64,000 bases of DNA from DASVFB01 sp963766345 (GCA_963766345.1 CAVXZL010000012.1:1054001-1118000), one strand, 5' to 3'. Shown: positions 36,929 through 47,397, counted from the stretch's first letter. Numbers and translations: made by a program. Notes: generated from the letters alone by a model not told the origin.

Positions 36929-38132
36929 ATGTCGTCGCAGCCGCCGACCGGCACGGTCACCTTCCTGTTCACCGACCTGGAAGGGTCCACGCGCGTCCTG
37001 CGCGAGATCGGGCGCGAGCGCTACGAGGAGCTGCTCAGGATCCACCGGCGGCTGATGCACGAGGCCGTCGAGGGCTCGGACGGGTACTTCGTCGACAAGC
37101 AGGGCGACGCGTGCTTTGCCGTCTTCCGCAGCGGCGGCGACGCGGTCGCAGGCGCCGCCGAGGCGCAGCGCGACGCACGCGAAGCACCCGTGGCCGGCCG
37201 ACGCGAAGCTGCGCGTGCGTATGGGCCTGCACACGGGCGACGCGAGCCTCGGTGACGAGGGCTACATCGGGCTCGCAGTTCATCACGGCGCACGGATCGC
37301 CGCGGCCGGCGACGGCGGGCAGGTGCTGCTCTCGTCGTTGACGGCGAGGCTCGTCGCGCACCAGCTCCCGGACGGCGTGCAGCTGCGCGACGTCGGTGCA
37401 CGGACGCTGCGCGACCTCGACGCGCCCGAGCAGCTGTTCGAGCTCGTGATCGACGGAACGGAGTCCGTGCTCCGTCCCGGCACGATCCGCGTCCTCATCG
37501 CGGACGACCAGGCTCTCGTGCGCAGCGGCTTCCGGATGATCCTGGAGACGCAGAAGGGCGTCGAGGTCGTGGGCGACGCCGAAGACGGCCTGCAGGCGGT
37601 ACGCCTCGCGGAGGAGCTGAAGCCAGACGTCGTGCTCATGGACATCCGGATGCCGGAGCTCGACGGCCTCGAAGCGACGCGACGCGTGCTCGCGCTCCCG
37701 TACGCGCCGCGCGTGCTTGTGCTGACGACGTTCGACATGAACGAGTACGTGTACGAGGCGATGAAGTCGGGCGCGTCGGGCTTTCTCCTGAAGGACACGC
37801 GGCCCGAGGCGCTCATCGACGCGGTGCGCACGGTCGCGCACGGCGATGCGCTGCTCGCGCCGACGATCACGCGCCGCCTGATCGAGGAGTTCACGAGCCA
37901 GGCGCCTCCGGATGCCTCGGCGGGGACCGAGGTCGCTGCGCTCGACGGCGCCGAGCGGCAGGTGCTGAGGCTCGTCGCGGAGGGCCTCTCGAATGCCGAG
38001 ATCGCGGAGCGTCTCTCGGTCGGCGAAGCCGCGGTTGCGGATCAGGTGGCGGGGATCCTCGAGAAGCTCGACCTCCGCGACCGCGCGCAGGCCGTCGTCG
38101 TCGCCTACCGGAGCGGCCTCGCGCGCTCCTAG
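36929..38132 (+). CDS. Class III nucleotide cyclase fused to NarL-type response regulator (frameshifted)
   Basis: With one extra base near 37178 removed, a 400-residue chain joins a class III adenylate/guanylate cyclase domain (about 8-175; metal motifs FTDLEGST and KQGDACFAVF, then VRMGLHTGD) to a receiver domain (about 188-305; VLMDIRMPELDG with the phosphoryl aspartate, KDTRPEAL) and a C-terminal LuxR-type helix-turn-helix (about 335-395, EGLSNAEIAERLSVGE). No stop lies between the cyclase and receiver parts. A separate regulator starting at an internal GTG near 37471 is the alternative. The recognition helix (AAVADQVAGIL) departs from the common T-V-K-x-H form. The ATG at 36929 is only 20 bases from the divergent aceK start. 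Confidence 0.75.
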
Positions 38133-38243
38133 TCGTCCTTCCGCTCCCTGAACCCGTACTTCGCCACGCCGATCGTCGCGAGCAACGCGAAGAACGCGAC
38201 GATGATCCCGAACGGATCGACCTGCGGTAGCGTTCCGTCTCGG

Positions 38244-38270
<27 letters not shown>
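38129..38270 (-). other. Short membrane-peptide reading frame, start not found
   Basis: Minus-strand frame ending at 38129, just beyond the response-regulator stop. It encodes about 45 residues including two hydrophobic stretches (WIGVVALLI and FGIIVAFFALLATIGV) and a basic tail YGFRERKDD. No ATG, GTG or TTG with a ribosome site precedes it, and its upstream part runs antisense to the icd start. It may be the remnant of a small membrane protein gene cut by icd. Confidence 0.3.
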
Positions 38271-39479
<1,209 letters not shown>

Positions 39480-39527
39480 CTGCAAACAGCGGGGTTTACA
39501 GAACCCTTACGGCGCGCTCCGGGGCTT

Positions 39528-39578
39528 TTCTCGCTCAGTGGGCATCTACCTGAGTAGAGAAGCCACTAATTAGGAGGA
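39528..39578 (+). promoter_or_regulatory. 5' leader hairpin and strong RBS
   Basis: TTCTCGCTCAG at 39528-39538 pairs with CTGAGTAGAGAA ending at 39561, giving a stem-loop just upstream of a strong AGGAGGAG ribosome site (39572-39579). Such an arrangement suggests high or regulated translation of the secreted repeat protein that follows. Confidence 0.4.
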
Positions 39579-39581
39579 GAC

Positions 39582-40376
39582 ATGAAACGAATCGTTTTGA
39601 CGACGGTGCTCGTCGTCGCGTTGTCCGCGGCGGCGGCCGCGGTCGCCAGCGACGCATCGAGCAACGCGAAGGCCGCGTGCACGTCGCTGCGGGCGAAGAT
39701 GGGTCAGACGGCCTTCGCGCACACGTACTCGAGCTTCGGCGCCTGCGTGTCGAGCATGGCTCCGGTCGAGCAGAAGAACGTGTCGAGCGCGAATGCGCTC
39801 TGCACTGCGGAGCAGGGCGACGCGGCGTTCGCCGCAAGCCACAGCGGCAAGACCTTTGACCAGTTCTACGGCGCCGGCAAGAAGGGCAAGAACGCGTTCG
39901 ACAACTGCGTCTCGGCGAAGGCCAAGGCGTCGTCGCAGGCGGAGCAGCAGAGCCGGGCGAACCCGTCCCGGACGTGCCGCGCTCTCCGGGCGCAGATGGG
40001 AGCACAGCCGTTCACGGCGCTGTACGGCGCGAGCGCGACGGCGCGCAACTCGTACGGCAAGTGCGTTTCCGCGTGGGCGCGCGCGCAGACGAAGAACGAG
40101 CTGAACGCTGCGGCAGCGTGCAGCGTGGAGCAGAGCGATGCGACGTTCGCGGCGACACATAGCGCGAAGACGTTCGCTCAGTTCTACGGCACGGACTCGT
40201 CGCACGCGAATGCGTTCGGCCAGTGCGTGTCCGCGAAGGCGAAGGCGGCCGCACAGACGCAGCAGCAGGCTACGGTCTCCGCTGCCAAGGTGTGTGCCGG
40301 CGAGCTGAACGCGAATCGCGCTGCCTTCAAGGCGAAGTACGGCACGTTCGGCCGCTGCGTCTCGCAGCACACCTAA
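39582..40376 (+). CDS. Secreted cysteine-repeat protein, novel family
   Basis: Exported protein of 264 residues with a clear signal peptide (MKRIVLTTVLVVALSAAAAAVAS). The mature part is five repeats of about 45 residues, each opening and closing with one cysteine. Odd repeats start with forms like ACTSLRAKMG...AF...Y and end FGACV. Repeats two and four share EQ-x-D-A-x-FAA-x-HS-x-KTF-x-QFYG and end in NCVSAKAKA or QCVSAKAKA. Cysteine pairing within each repeat is likely. I do not recognise a named domain. It follows icd by 102 bases with its own leader and faces prpE across a perfect palindromic terminator. Confidence 0.75.
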   Translation: MKRIVLTTVLVVALSAAAAAVASDASSNAKAACTSLRAKMGQTAFAHTYSSFGACVSSMAPVEQKNVSSANALCTAEQGDAAFAASHSGKTFDQFYGAGKKGKNAFDNCVSAKAKASSQAEQQSRANPSRTCRALRAQMGAQPFTALYGASATARNSYGKCVSAWARAQTKNELNAAAACSVEQSDATFAATHSAKTFAQFYGTDSSHANAFGQCVSAKAKAAAQTQQQATVSAAKVCAGELNANRAAFKAKYGTFGRCVSQHT

Positions 40377-40394
40377 CGCGGTAACGCGCTCTAG

Positions 40395-40420
40395 GGCACC
40401 GGCCGCCGGCGGCCGGTGCC
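40395..40420. terminator. Perfect 26-base palindrome, bidirectional terminator
   Basis: GGCACCGGCCGCC joined to its exact complement GGCGGCCGGTGCC, 13-base arms with no loop. It lies between the tails of two convergent genes, the last one ending at 40421. Confidence 0.75.
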
Positions 40421-42325
40421 TCAGCGCGCGCCGGCCGACGCGTAACCGGCGCCGCGCAGAGCCTCGCGCATCTCCTCGAGGATCGCCGGGTCGTCGATCG
40501 TCGCGGGCGTCCGGTACTCCTCGCCGTCGGCGATGCGGCGCATCGTCCCGCGGAGGATCTTGCCCGAGCGCGTCTTCGGCAGACGCTCGACGACGATCGC
40601 GGTCTTGAACGCCGCGACCGGACCGATGCGCTCGCGCACGAGGCGCACGACCTCGGCCTCGAGCTCGTCGTCCGGACGGTCGACGCCGGCCTTCAACACG
40701 ACGAAGCCGACCGGAAGCTGTCCTTTCAGCTCGTCGGCGACGCCGATGACCGCGCACTCGGCTACGTCCGGATGCGCAGCGAGCACCTCCTCCATTGCAC
40801 CCGTCGAGAGCCGGTGGCCTGCGACGTTGATGATGTCGTCGGTCCGTGCCATCACGTGGACGTAGCCGTCCTCGTCCATGTACCCCGCGTCGGCCGTCTC
40901 GTAGAAGCCGGGATACGTCGTCAGGTAAGCCTCGCGAAAGCGGTCGTCGGCGTTCCACAGCGTCGGCGACGAGCCGGGCGGCATCGGCAGTTTCACGACG
41001 AGTGCGCCGGTCTCGCCCGCGACGACCTCGTTGCCGTCCCGGTCGAGCACGCGGAGATCCCAGCCGGGAACGGCGCGCGTCGGCGACCCGGGCTTCACGG
41101 GCAGCCGTTCGATGCCCAGGCAGTTCGCTGCGATCGCCCAGCCCGTCTCGGTCTGCCACCAGTGGTCGATCACCGGCACGCCGAGCTTCTCCTCGGCCCA
41201 GCGGAGCGTCTCCGGATCGCAGCGCTCGCCCGCGAGGAAGAGCGCCCGGAATCGCGACAGGTCGTAGTCGGAGATCAGCACGCCGTCGGGATCCTGCTGG
41301 CGGATCGCGCGGAACGTCGTCGGCGCGGTGAAAAGCGTCTCGACGCCGTGCTGCGCGATCACGCGCCAGAAGGCGCCCGCGTCGGGAGTGCCGACGGGCT
41401 TCCCCTCGTAGAGCACGGTCGTGCACCCGTGCAGGAGCGGCGCGTACACGATGTACGAGTGGCCGACGGCCCAGCCGATGTCGGACGCCGACCAGTACAC
41501 CTCGCCCGGCTCGACGCCGTAGACGTGCTTCATCGACCACGCCATCGCGACCGCATGGCCGCCGTTGTCGCGCACGATTCCTTTCGGCAGGCCGGTCGTG
41601 CCCGACGTGTAGAGGATGTAGAGCGGGTCGGTCGCCTCGACGTCGACGCAGTCCGCAGGGTCGGCGTCGCGGGTCGCGTCGTTCCAGTCGACGTCGCGCC
41701 CCGGCACGAGCCGCGCTTCGAGCTGCGGCCGCTGGAGGATGATGCAGCGCTCGGGCTTCACCGCCGACTGCTCGATCGCCGCGTCGAGCAGCGGCTTGTA
41801 CGCAACCGTGCGCGAGGGCTCGATCCCGCACGACCCGGACACGACCACCTTCGCCTGCGCGTCCTCGATCCGGCTCGCGAGCTCGTTCGCGGCGAAGCCG
41901 CCGAACACGACCGAGTGCACGGCGCCGATCCGCGCGCAGGCGAGCATGGCGACGACGGCCTCCGGGACCATCGGCATGTAGACGATCACCCGGTCGCCAC
42001 GCTCGACGCCCTGCGCGGCGAGCGCGCCCGCGAAGCGCGCGACGCCGTCGCGGAGCTCGCGGTAGGTGAACGTCGACACCGTCTCCGTCACCGGCGAGTC
42101 GTAGATCAGGGCGAGCCGGTCGCCGTGACCCGCGTCGACGTGCCGATCGAGCGCGTTGTGGCAGGTGTTGAGCCGGCCGCCGCGGAACCAGCGGTAGAAC
42201 GGCGCGCGCGAGTCGTCGAGAACGCGCTCCCACGGCGCCGTCCAGTCGATCGCGGCCGCGGCCTCGGCCCAGAACGCCTCGGGCTCCTCGAGGGAGCGCC
42301 GATGGACCTCGTCGAGCCGGGCCAT
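40421..42325 (-). CDS. prpE: Propionate/acetate--CoA ligase
   Basis: AMP-forming acyl-CoA synthetase of 634 residues. The ATP loop is YILYTSGTTGLPKGIVRDNG, and the VRDNGGH tail of this loop is typical of the propionyl-CoA synthetase (PrpE) branch. YWSASDIGWAVGHSYI, DHWWQTETGW and the C-terminal acetylation-site motif LPKTRSGKILR are present. It activates propionate or acetate. Its neighbourhood with icd and aceK suits growth on acetate-like carbon. Substrate preference is not fixed by sequence alone. Confidence 0.9.
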   Translation of the reverse strand: MARLDEVHRRSLEEPEAFWAEAAAAIDWTAPWERVLDDSRAPFYRWFRGGRLNTCHNALDRHVDAGHGDRLALIYDSPVTETVSTFTYRELRDGVARFAGALAAQGVERGDRVIVYMPMVPEAVVAMLACARIGAVHSVVFGGFAANELASRIEDAQAKVVVSGSCGIEPSRTVAYKPLLDAAIEQSAVKPERCIILQRPQLEARLVPGRDVDWNDATRDADPADCVDVEATDPLYILYTSGTTGLPKGIVRDNGGHAVAMAWSMKHVYGVEPGEVYWSASDIGWAVGHSYIVYAPLLHGCTTVLYEGKPVGTPDAGAFWRVIAQHGVETLFTAPTTFRAIRQQDPDGVLISDYDLSRFRALFLAGERCDPETLRWAEEKLGVPVIDHWWQTETGWAIAANCLGIERLPVKPGSPTRAVPGWDLRVLDRDGNEVVAGETGALVVKLPMPPGSSPTLWNADDRFREAYLTTYPGFYETADAGYMDEDGYVHVMARTDDIINVAGHRLSTGAMEEVLAAHPDVAECAVIGVADELKGQLPVGFVVLKAGVDRPDDELEAEVVRLVRERIGPVAAFKTAIVVERLPKTRSGKILRGTMRRIADGEEYRTPATIDDPAILEEMREALRGAGYASAGAR

Positions 42326-42477
42326 GCCGCATCTTGACCGATCCGTTGAAGTGAAGTAAGGCGGTCAACCCCGGTTGGGGGATAGATCAAGCACCCTCTT
42401 CTGGGCAATGCTGGGCTCGTTGACGAGAGGGCCCCACTGCGGCGGGGCCAGCTCCGATCCAGACGCCGAAACAGACC

Positions 42478-42723
42478 ATGGCAGACGAAGAAACCACGAA
42501 ATCCACGCTCCTCCTCTGGCTCAGCCTCCTCGGATGGCAGGTGGACGTGAGACGCAAGGGCGCCGAGCTGATCGGCGTCGCCCGGCACGTCGCGGCGGAT
42601 GGCAGCACGTTCCGGGTCAGCGGCACCGCGGCCACGCGCGACGCGCTCGCCTTCCAGCTCTTCCAGGCGGCGCTTCAGGTGATCGAGGGCGGCTCGCGGC
42701 GCCGCCCCGTGCTCGCCGCGTAG
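42478..42723 (+). CDS. Small hypothetical protein
   Basis: Protein of 81 residues, ATG at 42478. A single moderately hydrophobic stretch (STLLLWLSLLGWQVDV) is followed by a mixed beta/alpha pattern (VARHVAADGSTFRVSGTAATR) and a C-terminal helix. I do not recognise it. A GGCCCC...GGGGCC hairpin (42431-42450) lies upstream. Its codon use and GC at third positions fit neighbouring real genes. Confidence 0.5.
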   Translation: MADEETTKSTLLLWLSLLGWQVDVRRKGAELIGVARHVAADGSTFRVSGTAATRDALAFQLFQAALQVIEGGSRRRPVLAA

Positions 42724-42789
42724 CCCGGCCGCGCAACGCTCCTGACGCACGCCCGAACGCGCCGCGGCGAAACCTGGGAGCATCGACGC

Positions 42790-43590
42790 ATGGGGAGCCC
42801 CGACCGCAGCGTCGTGTTCGTGCACGGGCTCTGGCTGCACGCGGACTCGTGGACGCCGTGGGTCGAGCGTTTCAGCGCGGCGGGCTACTCGCCGACCGCG
42901 CCCGGCTGGCCCGGCACCGGCGCGTCGGTGGAGGAGACGCGCCGCAATTCCGAGGCCGTCGCCGGCTACGGCATCGGAGACGTCGTCGACCACTACGCGC
43001 GCATCGTCAAGTCGCTCGACACGAAGCCGATCGTGATCGGGCACTCGTTCGGTGGGCTCATCGCGCAGCGTCTCCTCGCGGCGGATCTCGCCGCCGCCGC
43101 GGTGGCGATCGACCCGGCTCCAATCAAGGGCGTGATCTTCCTGCCGCCGTCGGCGCTCCGCGTCGCGTCGGTCGCGCTGCGCAACCCGGCGAACAGCAAG
43201 CGCGCGGTGTCGCTGACGGAGAAGCAGTTCCGCTACGGCTTCGCGAACGCCGTCTCGCAGGAAGAGTCGAAGGACCTGTACGAGCGGTGGGCGATCCCGA
43301 CGCCCGGGAAGCCGCTGTTCGAGGCCGCGTCGGCGAACCTCTCGCGCAACTCGCCGGCGAAGGTCGACACGCGCAACGCGTCGCGAGGGCCGCTGCTCGT
43401 GACCGCGGGCGGCAAGGATCGAACCGTCCCGAAGGCGGTCAGCCGTGCGACGGTGAAGCTGTACCGGCACTCGCCGGCGGTGACCGAGCTCCGCGAGTTC
43501 CCGGATCGCGGACACTCGCTCACGATCGACAACGGCTGGCCCGAGGTGGCAGACGCAGCACTCGCCTGGCTCTCCGAACGCGCGCTCTAG
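42790..43590 (+). CDS. Alpha/beta hydrolase
   Basis: Serine hydrolase of 266 residues. The oxyanion loop is VFVHGLWLHADSW, the nucleophile elbow is IGHSFGG, the late aspartate lies in TAGGKDRTVP and the histidine in FPDRGHSLTI. It is a typical lipase/haloperoxidase-like fold with no membrane segment. The natural substrate cannot be told. It starts 66 bases after the small gene. Confidence 0.8.
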   Translation: MGSPDRSVVFVHGLWLHADSWTPWVERFSAAGYSPTAPGWPGTGASVEETRRNSEAVAGYGIGDVVDHYARIVKSLDTKPIVIGHSFGGLIAQRLLAADLAAAAVAIDPAPIKGVIFLPPSALRVASVALRNPANSKRAVSLTEKQFRYGFANAVSQEESKDLYERWAIPTPGKPLFEAASANLSRNSPAKVDTRNASRGPLLVTAGGKDRTVPKAVSRATVKLYRHSPAVTELREFPDRGHSLTIDNGWPEVADAALAWLSERAL

Positions 43591-43716
43591 GCCCCGCGCA
43601 TCGCTTCAGCCGAGACTTTGCCCAACCCGAAGGTTTCCTTTGCCTTGCTTTTAGGCGTTTCTCATCGAGGCCTGGTTCCCTGGAGGAGGCGGCTGATCAC
43701 CACCGGCCGACCTGCG

Positions 43717-44076
43717 ATGAGTTCCGCTGCGCCCAGCCCACTCGCCAGCAGAAAGCGTCACGAGCGTGACCGCGGTCTGCTCCTTCTGCGCAACCTGACG
43801 CGCGGTGCCGTCGTGGGCGCCACCGCGCTCGCCGGGATCTTCGCCGGCATCGCCGCCGAGAGCGCGAAGGGTCGCAGCGCGGGGAGCGCCCGAGTCGTCG
43901 TCGCGCCGCGTGCGTCTAGGCCTGCGGCTCCGAGACCGGCTCCGCCGCCGCCGACAGCGCCGGCCGTCGGGTCCGCCGCGGCTGCCCCGAGCCCGGCGCC
44001 GCAGCCGCAATCGGCAACCGCGCCGGTCCCGGCGCCGACGCAGGCGCCGCCTGTCGCCGTCTCCGGCGGCTCGTGA
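43717..44076 (+). CDS. Pro/Ala-rich membrane-anchored protein
   Basis: Protein of 119 residues. A basic N-terminus (RKRHERDRG) is followed by one membrane helix (about 28-50, GAVVGATALAGIFAGIAAES) and a tail of some 70 residues, almost all P, A, V, S, Q and T, likely a flexible exported spacer. It is the first of six genes that overlap by four bases each, starting a redox cluster with ApbE and haem membrane protein. No cysteine and no obvious flavinylation motif are present, so it is probably a linker or anchor. Confidence 0.6.
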   Translation: MSSAAPSPLASRKRHERDRGLLLLRNLTRGAVVGATALAGIFAGIAAESAKGRSAGSARVVVAPRASRPAAPRPAPPPPTAPAVGSAAAAPSPAPQPQSATAPVPAPTQAPPVAVSGGS

Positions 44077-44999
44077 CCCCGGCGTCGCTCACGTTTCCCG
44101 CACTTGGCACGACGACGACCCTCTGCGCCGCCGACCAGGCGGGCCTCGAGCAAGCGCGCCTGGCGGTCGTGCAGGAGCTGGAGGAGGTCGACGCGGCGTG
44201 CAGCCGGTTTCGCGCAGATTCGGAGCTCGCGCGCCTGAACCGAAGCGCGGGCGCGGACGTCGCGGTCGGTGCTCGGCTCTTCGACGAGCTCGTGCTTGCG
44301 CTCGACGCGGCGGCCTCGACGGACGGCCTTGTCGATCCGACGGTCGGCCGGACGTTACGGCTCACCGGATACGACCGCACATTCGCGCTCGTCCGCCTGC
44401 GGGACGGAGACGCTTTCTTCGCCTCCTTCGAGCCCGTCCCCGGCTGGCGGGCGATCGAGCTCGACGCCGAGCGGCGGACCGTGCGGGTGCGCCGCGACGT
44501 CGAGCTGGATCTCGGTGCGACTGCGAAGGCCTCGGCGGCGGATCGTGCGGCGCGGGCGAGCGCACACGCAGCCGGCTGTGGAGTCCTCGTCGCGCTCGGC
44601 GGCGACGTCGCAGTCGCGGGCGAGACCCCGGACGGCGGCTGGCCGGTGCTGGTGACGGACGATCACGCCGCCTCCCTGAACTCGGCCGGCCCGGTCGTGT
44701 CGATCTCCGCGGGCGGCCTTGCGACGTCGGGGACGGCCGTACGCCGATGGCGGGCAGGTGCGGTGACGTGCCACCACATCATCGATCCCCGCACCGGCAG
44801 GTCCGCGTCGACTCCGTGGCGCACCGTGAGCGTCGCGGCTGCGTCCTGCGTCGAGGCGAACGTTGCCAGCACGGCGTCGGTCGTGCTCGGCGACGACGCG
44901 CCCGGCTGGCTCACCGCGCGCGGCCTTTCCGCGCGCCTCGTCCGCGACTGCGGCACCGTCCTCTGCATCGGCGGCTGGCCGGAGGAGAAAGCAGCGTGA
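44073..44999 (+). CDS. apbE: FAD:protein FMN transferase (ApbE)
   Basis: ApbE-family enzyme of 308 residues that attaches FMN to threonine or serine of exported redox proteins, using FAD. Features include FPALGTTTTLCA at the start, the RADSELARLNRS motif, DPTVGRTLRLTGYD, DLGATAKASAADRA and the metal-binding DPRTGRSA near the C-terminus. No lipobox was found, unlike many exported ApbEs. The GTG start overlaps the upstream gene by four bases. A flavinylated partner with an S/T-G-A-T site is not evident nearby. Confidence 0.9.
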   Translation: MTPASLTFPALGTTTTLCAADQAGLEQARLAVVQELEEVDAACSRFRADSELARLNRSAGADVAVGARLFDELVLALDAAASTDGLVDPTVGRTLRLTGYDRTFALVRLRDGDAFFASFEPVPGWRAIELDAERRTVRVRRDVELDLGATAKASAADRAARASAHAAGCGVLVALGGDVAVAGETPDGGWPVLVTDDHAASLNSAGPVVSISAGGLATSGTAVRRWRAGAVTCHHIIDPRTGRSASTPWRTVSVAAASCVEANVASTASVVLGDDAPGWLTARGLSARLVRDCGTVLCIGGWPEEKAA

Positions 45000-46120
45000 T
45001 CGGACTTCTCGCCGCCGCGGGCAGCCCGAAGGCTCTCTGGTTCATCACGCGCGGCACCGGCGTCGTCGCACTCCTCCTGCTCACGGCCGGCGTCACGCTC
45101 GGCGTCCTGACCTCGATCCGGTGGCGAGGCCGGGGCCTGCCGCGCTTCGTCGTCGCGGGGCTTCACCGGAACGTGACGTTGCTCGCTCTCACGTTCGTCG
45201 TCGTGCACGTCGCGACCACGATCGTCGACGGGTTCGCGCCGATCGGCCTTCGCGATGCCGTCGTGCCGTTTCTTTCGCCCTATCGCCCCGTGTGGCTCGG
45301 CCTTGGCGCGGTCGCGTTCGATCTCCTGCTCGCCTTGATCATCACGAGCCTCTTGCGTGCGCGGCTGGGAGTGAGACGCTGGCGCGCCGTGCACTGGCTT
45401 GCATATGCGTCGTGGCCCGTCGCGCTCGTCCACGCGTTCGGCACCGGCAGCGACCCGCGACGCTCGTGGTTCGCTGGGCTCGCGATCGTCTGCGTGGCCG
45501 CCGTGGCCGGCGCCGTCCTGTGGCGCGTGACCGCTGCACGCGACTCACGGCCCGAACTGCGGATCGCAGCGGCGGCCGCAGCCGTCGTCGTTCCGCTCGC
45601 TGTCTTCGTCTGGGCGCGAGGCGGACCGCTCCGTCCGGGTTGGGCGACGGCGGCAGGCACGCCGCGCACGCTGCTCGCGTCGCACCGTGTCCGCGTAAAG
45701 GCTGCCGCGTCGAGTGCTGCCGCGCATCCCGTCGTCGCGAAGCTTCCGAGCGGTTCGTTTCGCGCGAGCGTCGACGGCACGATCACCGAGACTCCTGCTG
45801 CAAACGACCTCGTCCTCGTCGGGATTGACGCGAGGTCGCGCGGAGGCTTCCACGGACGTGTGCACGTCGCCTTGCGGGGCAGGCCGCTCGACGACGGCGG
45901 CGTCGAGATGCTCACGAGCAGCGTCGCCCTGCTTCCGTCCGGCGGCGGCGCGTGGTACGCCGGCCACGTCGTCGCGCTCGATGGTCAGCGGATCGGAGCC
46001 GTGGTTCGCGGCGAGCACGGCCCGCTCCGGCTGGTGCTCGACCTGCAGCTCGATGCAGGCGCCCACACCGTCACAGGCGTGCTGCACGGCGGCGCGCACG
46101 TGCTGCCGGGGGCAGCGTGA
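44996..46120 (+). CDS. Ferric-reductase-like haem membrane protein
   Basis: Membrane protein of 374 residues with about six helices. Histidines sit where haem ligands are expected in ferric-reductase/MsrQ-like domains: VVVHVATT in helix 2, AVHWLAY and VALVHAFGTG in helix 4. A soluble C-terminal half of about 150 residues (from RASVDGTITETPA) looks like a small beta-rich domain of unknown type. GTG at 44996 overlaps apbE. The neighbouring ApbE, NuoF-like protein and ferredoxin suggest it carries electrons across the membrane. Confidence 0.8.
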   Translation: MIGLLAAAGSPKALWFITRGTGVVALLLLTAGVTLGVLTSIRWRGRGLPRFVVAGLHRNVTLLALTFVVVHVATTIVDGFAPIGLRDAVVPFLSPYRPVWLGLGAVAFDLLLALIITSLLRARLGVRRWRAVHWLAYASWPVALVHAFGTGSDPRRSWFAGLAIVCVAAVAGAVLWRVTAARDSRPELRIAAAAAAVVVPLAVFVWARGGPLRPGWATAAGTPRTLLASHRVRVKAAASSAAAHPVVAKLPSGSFRASVDGTITETPAANDLVLVGIDARSRGGFHGRVHVALRGRPLDDGGVEMLTSSVALLPSGGGAWYAGHVVALDGQRIGAVVRGEHGPLRLVLDLQLDAGAHTVTGVLHGGAHVLPGAA

Positions 46121-47397
46121 GCGCGCTCCGTGCCGAGGCACGGGGTCGCCTTCCGGCTCCCGACGCTCTGCCGCGCCTGCTCGCCGGCATCCGTGCGGAC
46201 GGCGGCGCTCTGCGGCTCGAGGATCATCTCCGGATTCACGGGCCGATCGCGGGTAGGAGCGGCGACGAATTGATCAGGCTCGTCGAGTTGTCCGGTCTCA
46301 CCGGCCGGGGCGGCGCCGCGTTTCCCACGGCGACGAAGCTGCGCGCCGTCGCGGCTGCCCGGGGAAGCGCTGTCATCGTCGCCAACGGGACCGAGGGAGA
46401 GCCGGCCAGCGGCAAGGACAAGGTGCTCCTCCGGCACGTGCCGCATCTCGTGCTCGACGGTGCGGAGGTCGCCGCCGCGGCGGTCGGCGCCGGCGAGATC
46501 GTCGTTGCGGCGGGAGCAGGCGCGCCGAGAGAGCTTCACATGCTGCGTACCGCGGTTCGCGAGCGCCCGCGCAGGCGCGGCAGCGCGGAGATTCGCGTCG
46601 TCGCCGTGCCCGACGGCTTCGTCACCGGCGAGGAGACGGCGCTCGTCAACTGGTTGAACGACGGCCCCGCGAAGCCGACATCCACGCCGCCGAGGCCGTA
46701 CGAGAGCGGCGTCGGCGGTGCGCCGACACTCGTCCAGAACGTCGAGACGATGGCGCAGCTCGCGCTGGTCGCCCGTCACGGTGACGCGTGGTTCCGCTCG
46801 GTGGGGACGCACGACGCTCCCGGCAGCGCCCTCGTGACGCTCGGCGGCGCGATCGAACGCCCGGGCGTCTACGAGATCCCGCTCGGGCTGAGGCTCGAGC
46901 GACTGATCGCCCAGGCCGGCGGGCCGACGGGACGGCTCTCGGCCGTCCTCGTGGGCGGCTACTTCGGCACGTGGCGCCAGGCCGGCACCGCGCTCGACCT
47001 TCCGCTCGCACAGCCGGATCTCGGCGCAGGCGTCCTCTTCGCGCTGCCGGCTGACGCCTGCGGTGCGGTTGAGAGCGCACGCGTGGCGCGCTACCTGTCG
47101 GACGAGAGCGCCGGTCAGTGCGGGCCGTGCGTCCACGGGCTCGACGCGATCGCGGGCGCGATGGAGCTCCTCGCGTCCCGGGCCGTCGACGCGCAGCGCG
47201 CGCGCCGGATCGAGGTTTGGCTGCGCCAGGTCGTGGGCCGCGGCGCGTGCCGGCATCCCGACGGCGCGGCACGTTTCGTGGAGAGTGCGCTGCGTGTCTT
47301 CCAGAGCGAGTTGATGTTGCACCGAAGCGGCCGCTGCTCCGGTCGCCGCGGCGCGATGCTTCCCGTCACGGTCGCGCGGAGTCCGCGGCGGATATGA
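46117..47397 (+). CDS. NuoF-like flavoprotein with SLBB and 4Fe-4S domains
   Basis: Homologue of the 51-kDa NADH dehydrogenase subunit, 426 residues. The FMN/NADH region includes GRGGAAFPTATKL, NGTEGEPASGKDKVLL and GFVTGEETALVNWL. An SLBB domain (about 240-325, YEIPLGLRLERLI) follows, then a cluster domain with CGPC and a distant CRHPDG. No NuoE or NuoG is near, so it works outside complex I. With the ferredoxin it may pass NADH electrons to the haem membrane protein. The GTG overlaps the preceding gene. Confidence 0.85.
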   Translation: MSALRAEARGRLPAPDALPRLLAGIRADGGALRLEDHLRIHGPIAGRSGDELIRLVELSGLTGRGGAAFPTATKLRAVAAARGSAVIVANGTEGEPASGKDKVLLRHVPHLVLDGAEVAAAAVGAGEIVVAAGAGAPRELHMLRTAVRERPRRRGSAEIRVVAVPDGFVTGEETALVNWLNDGPAKPTSTPPRPYESGVGGAPTLVQNVETMAQLALVARHGDAWFRSVGTHDAPGSALVTLGGAIERPGVYEIPLGLRLERLIAQAGGPTGRLSAVLVGGYFGTWRQAGTALDLPLAQPDLGAGVLFALPADACGAVESARVARYLSDESAGQCGPCVHGLDAIAGAMELLASRAVDAQRARRIEVWLRQVVGRGACRHPDGAARFVESALRVFQSELMLHRSGRCSGRRGAMLPVTVARSPRRI

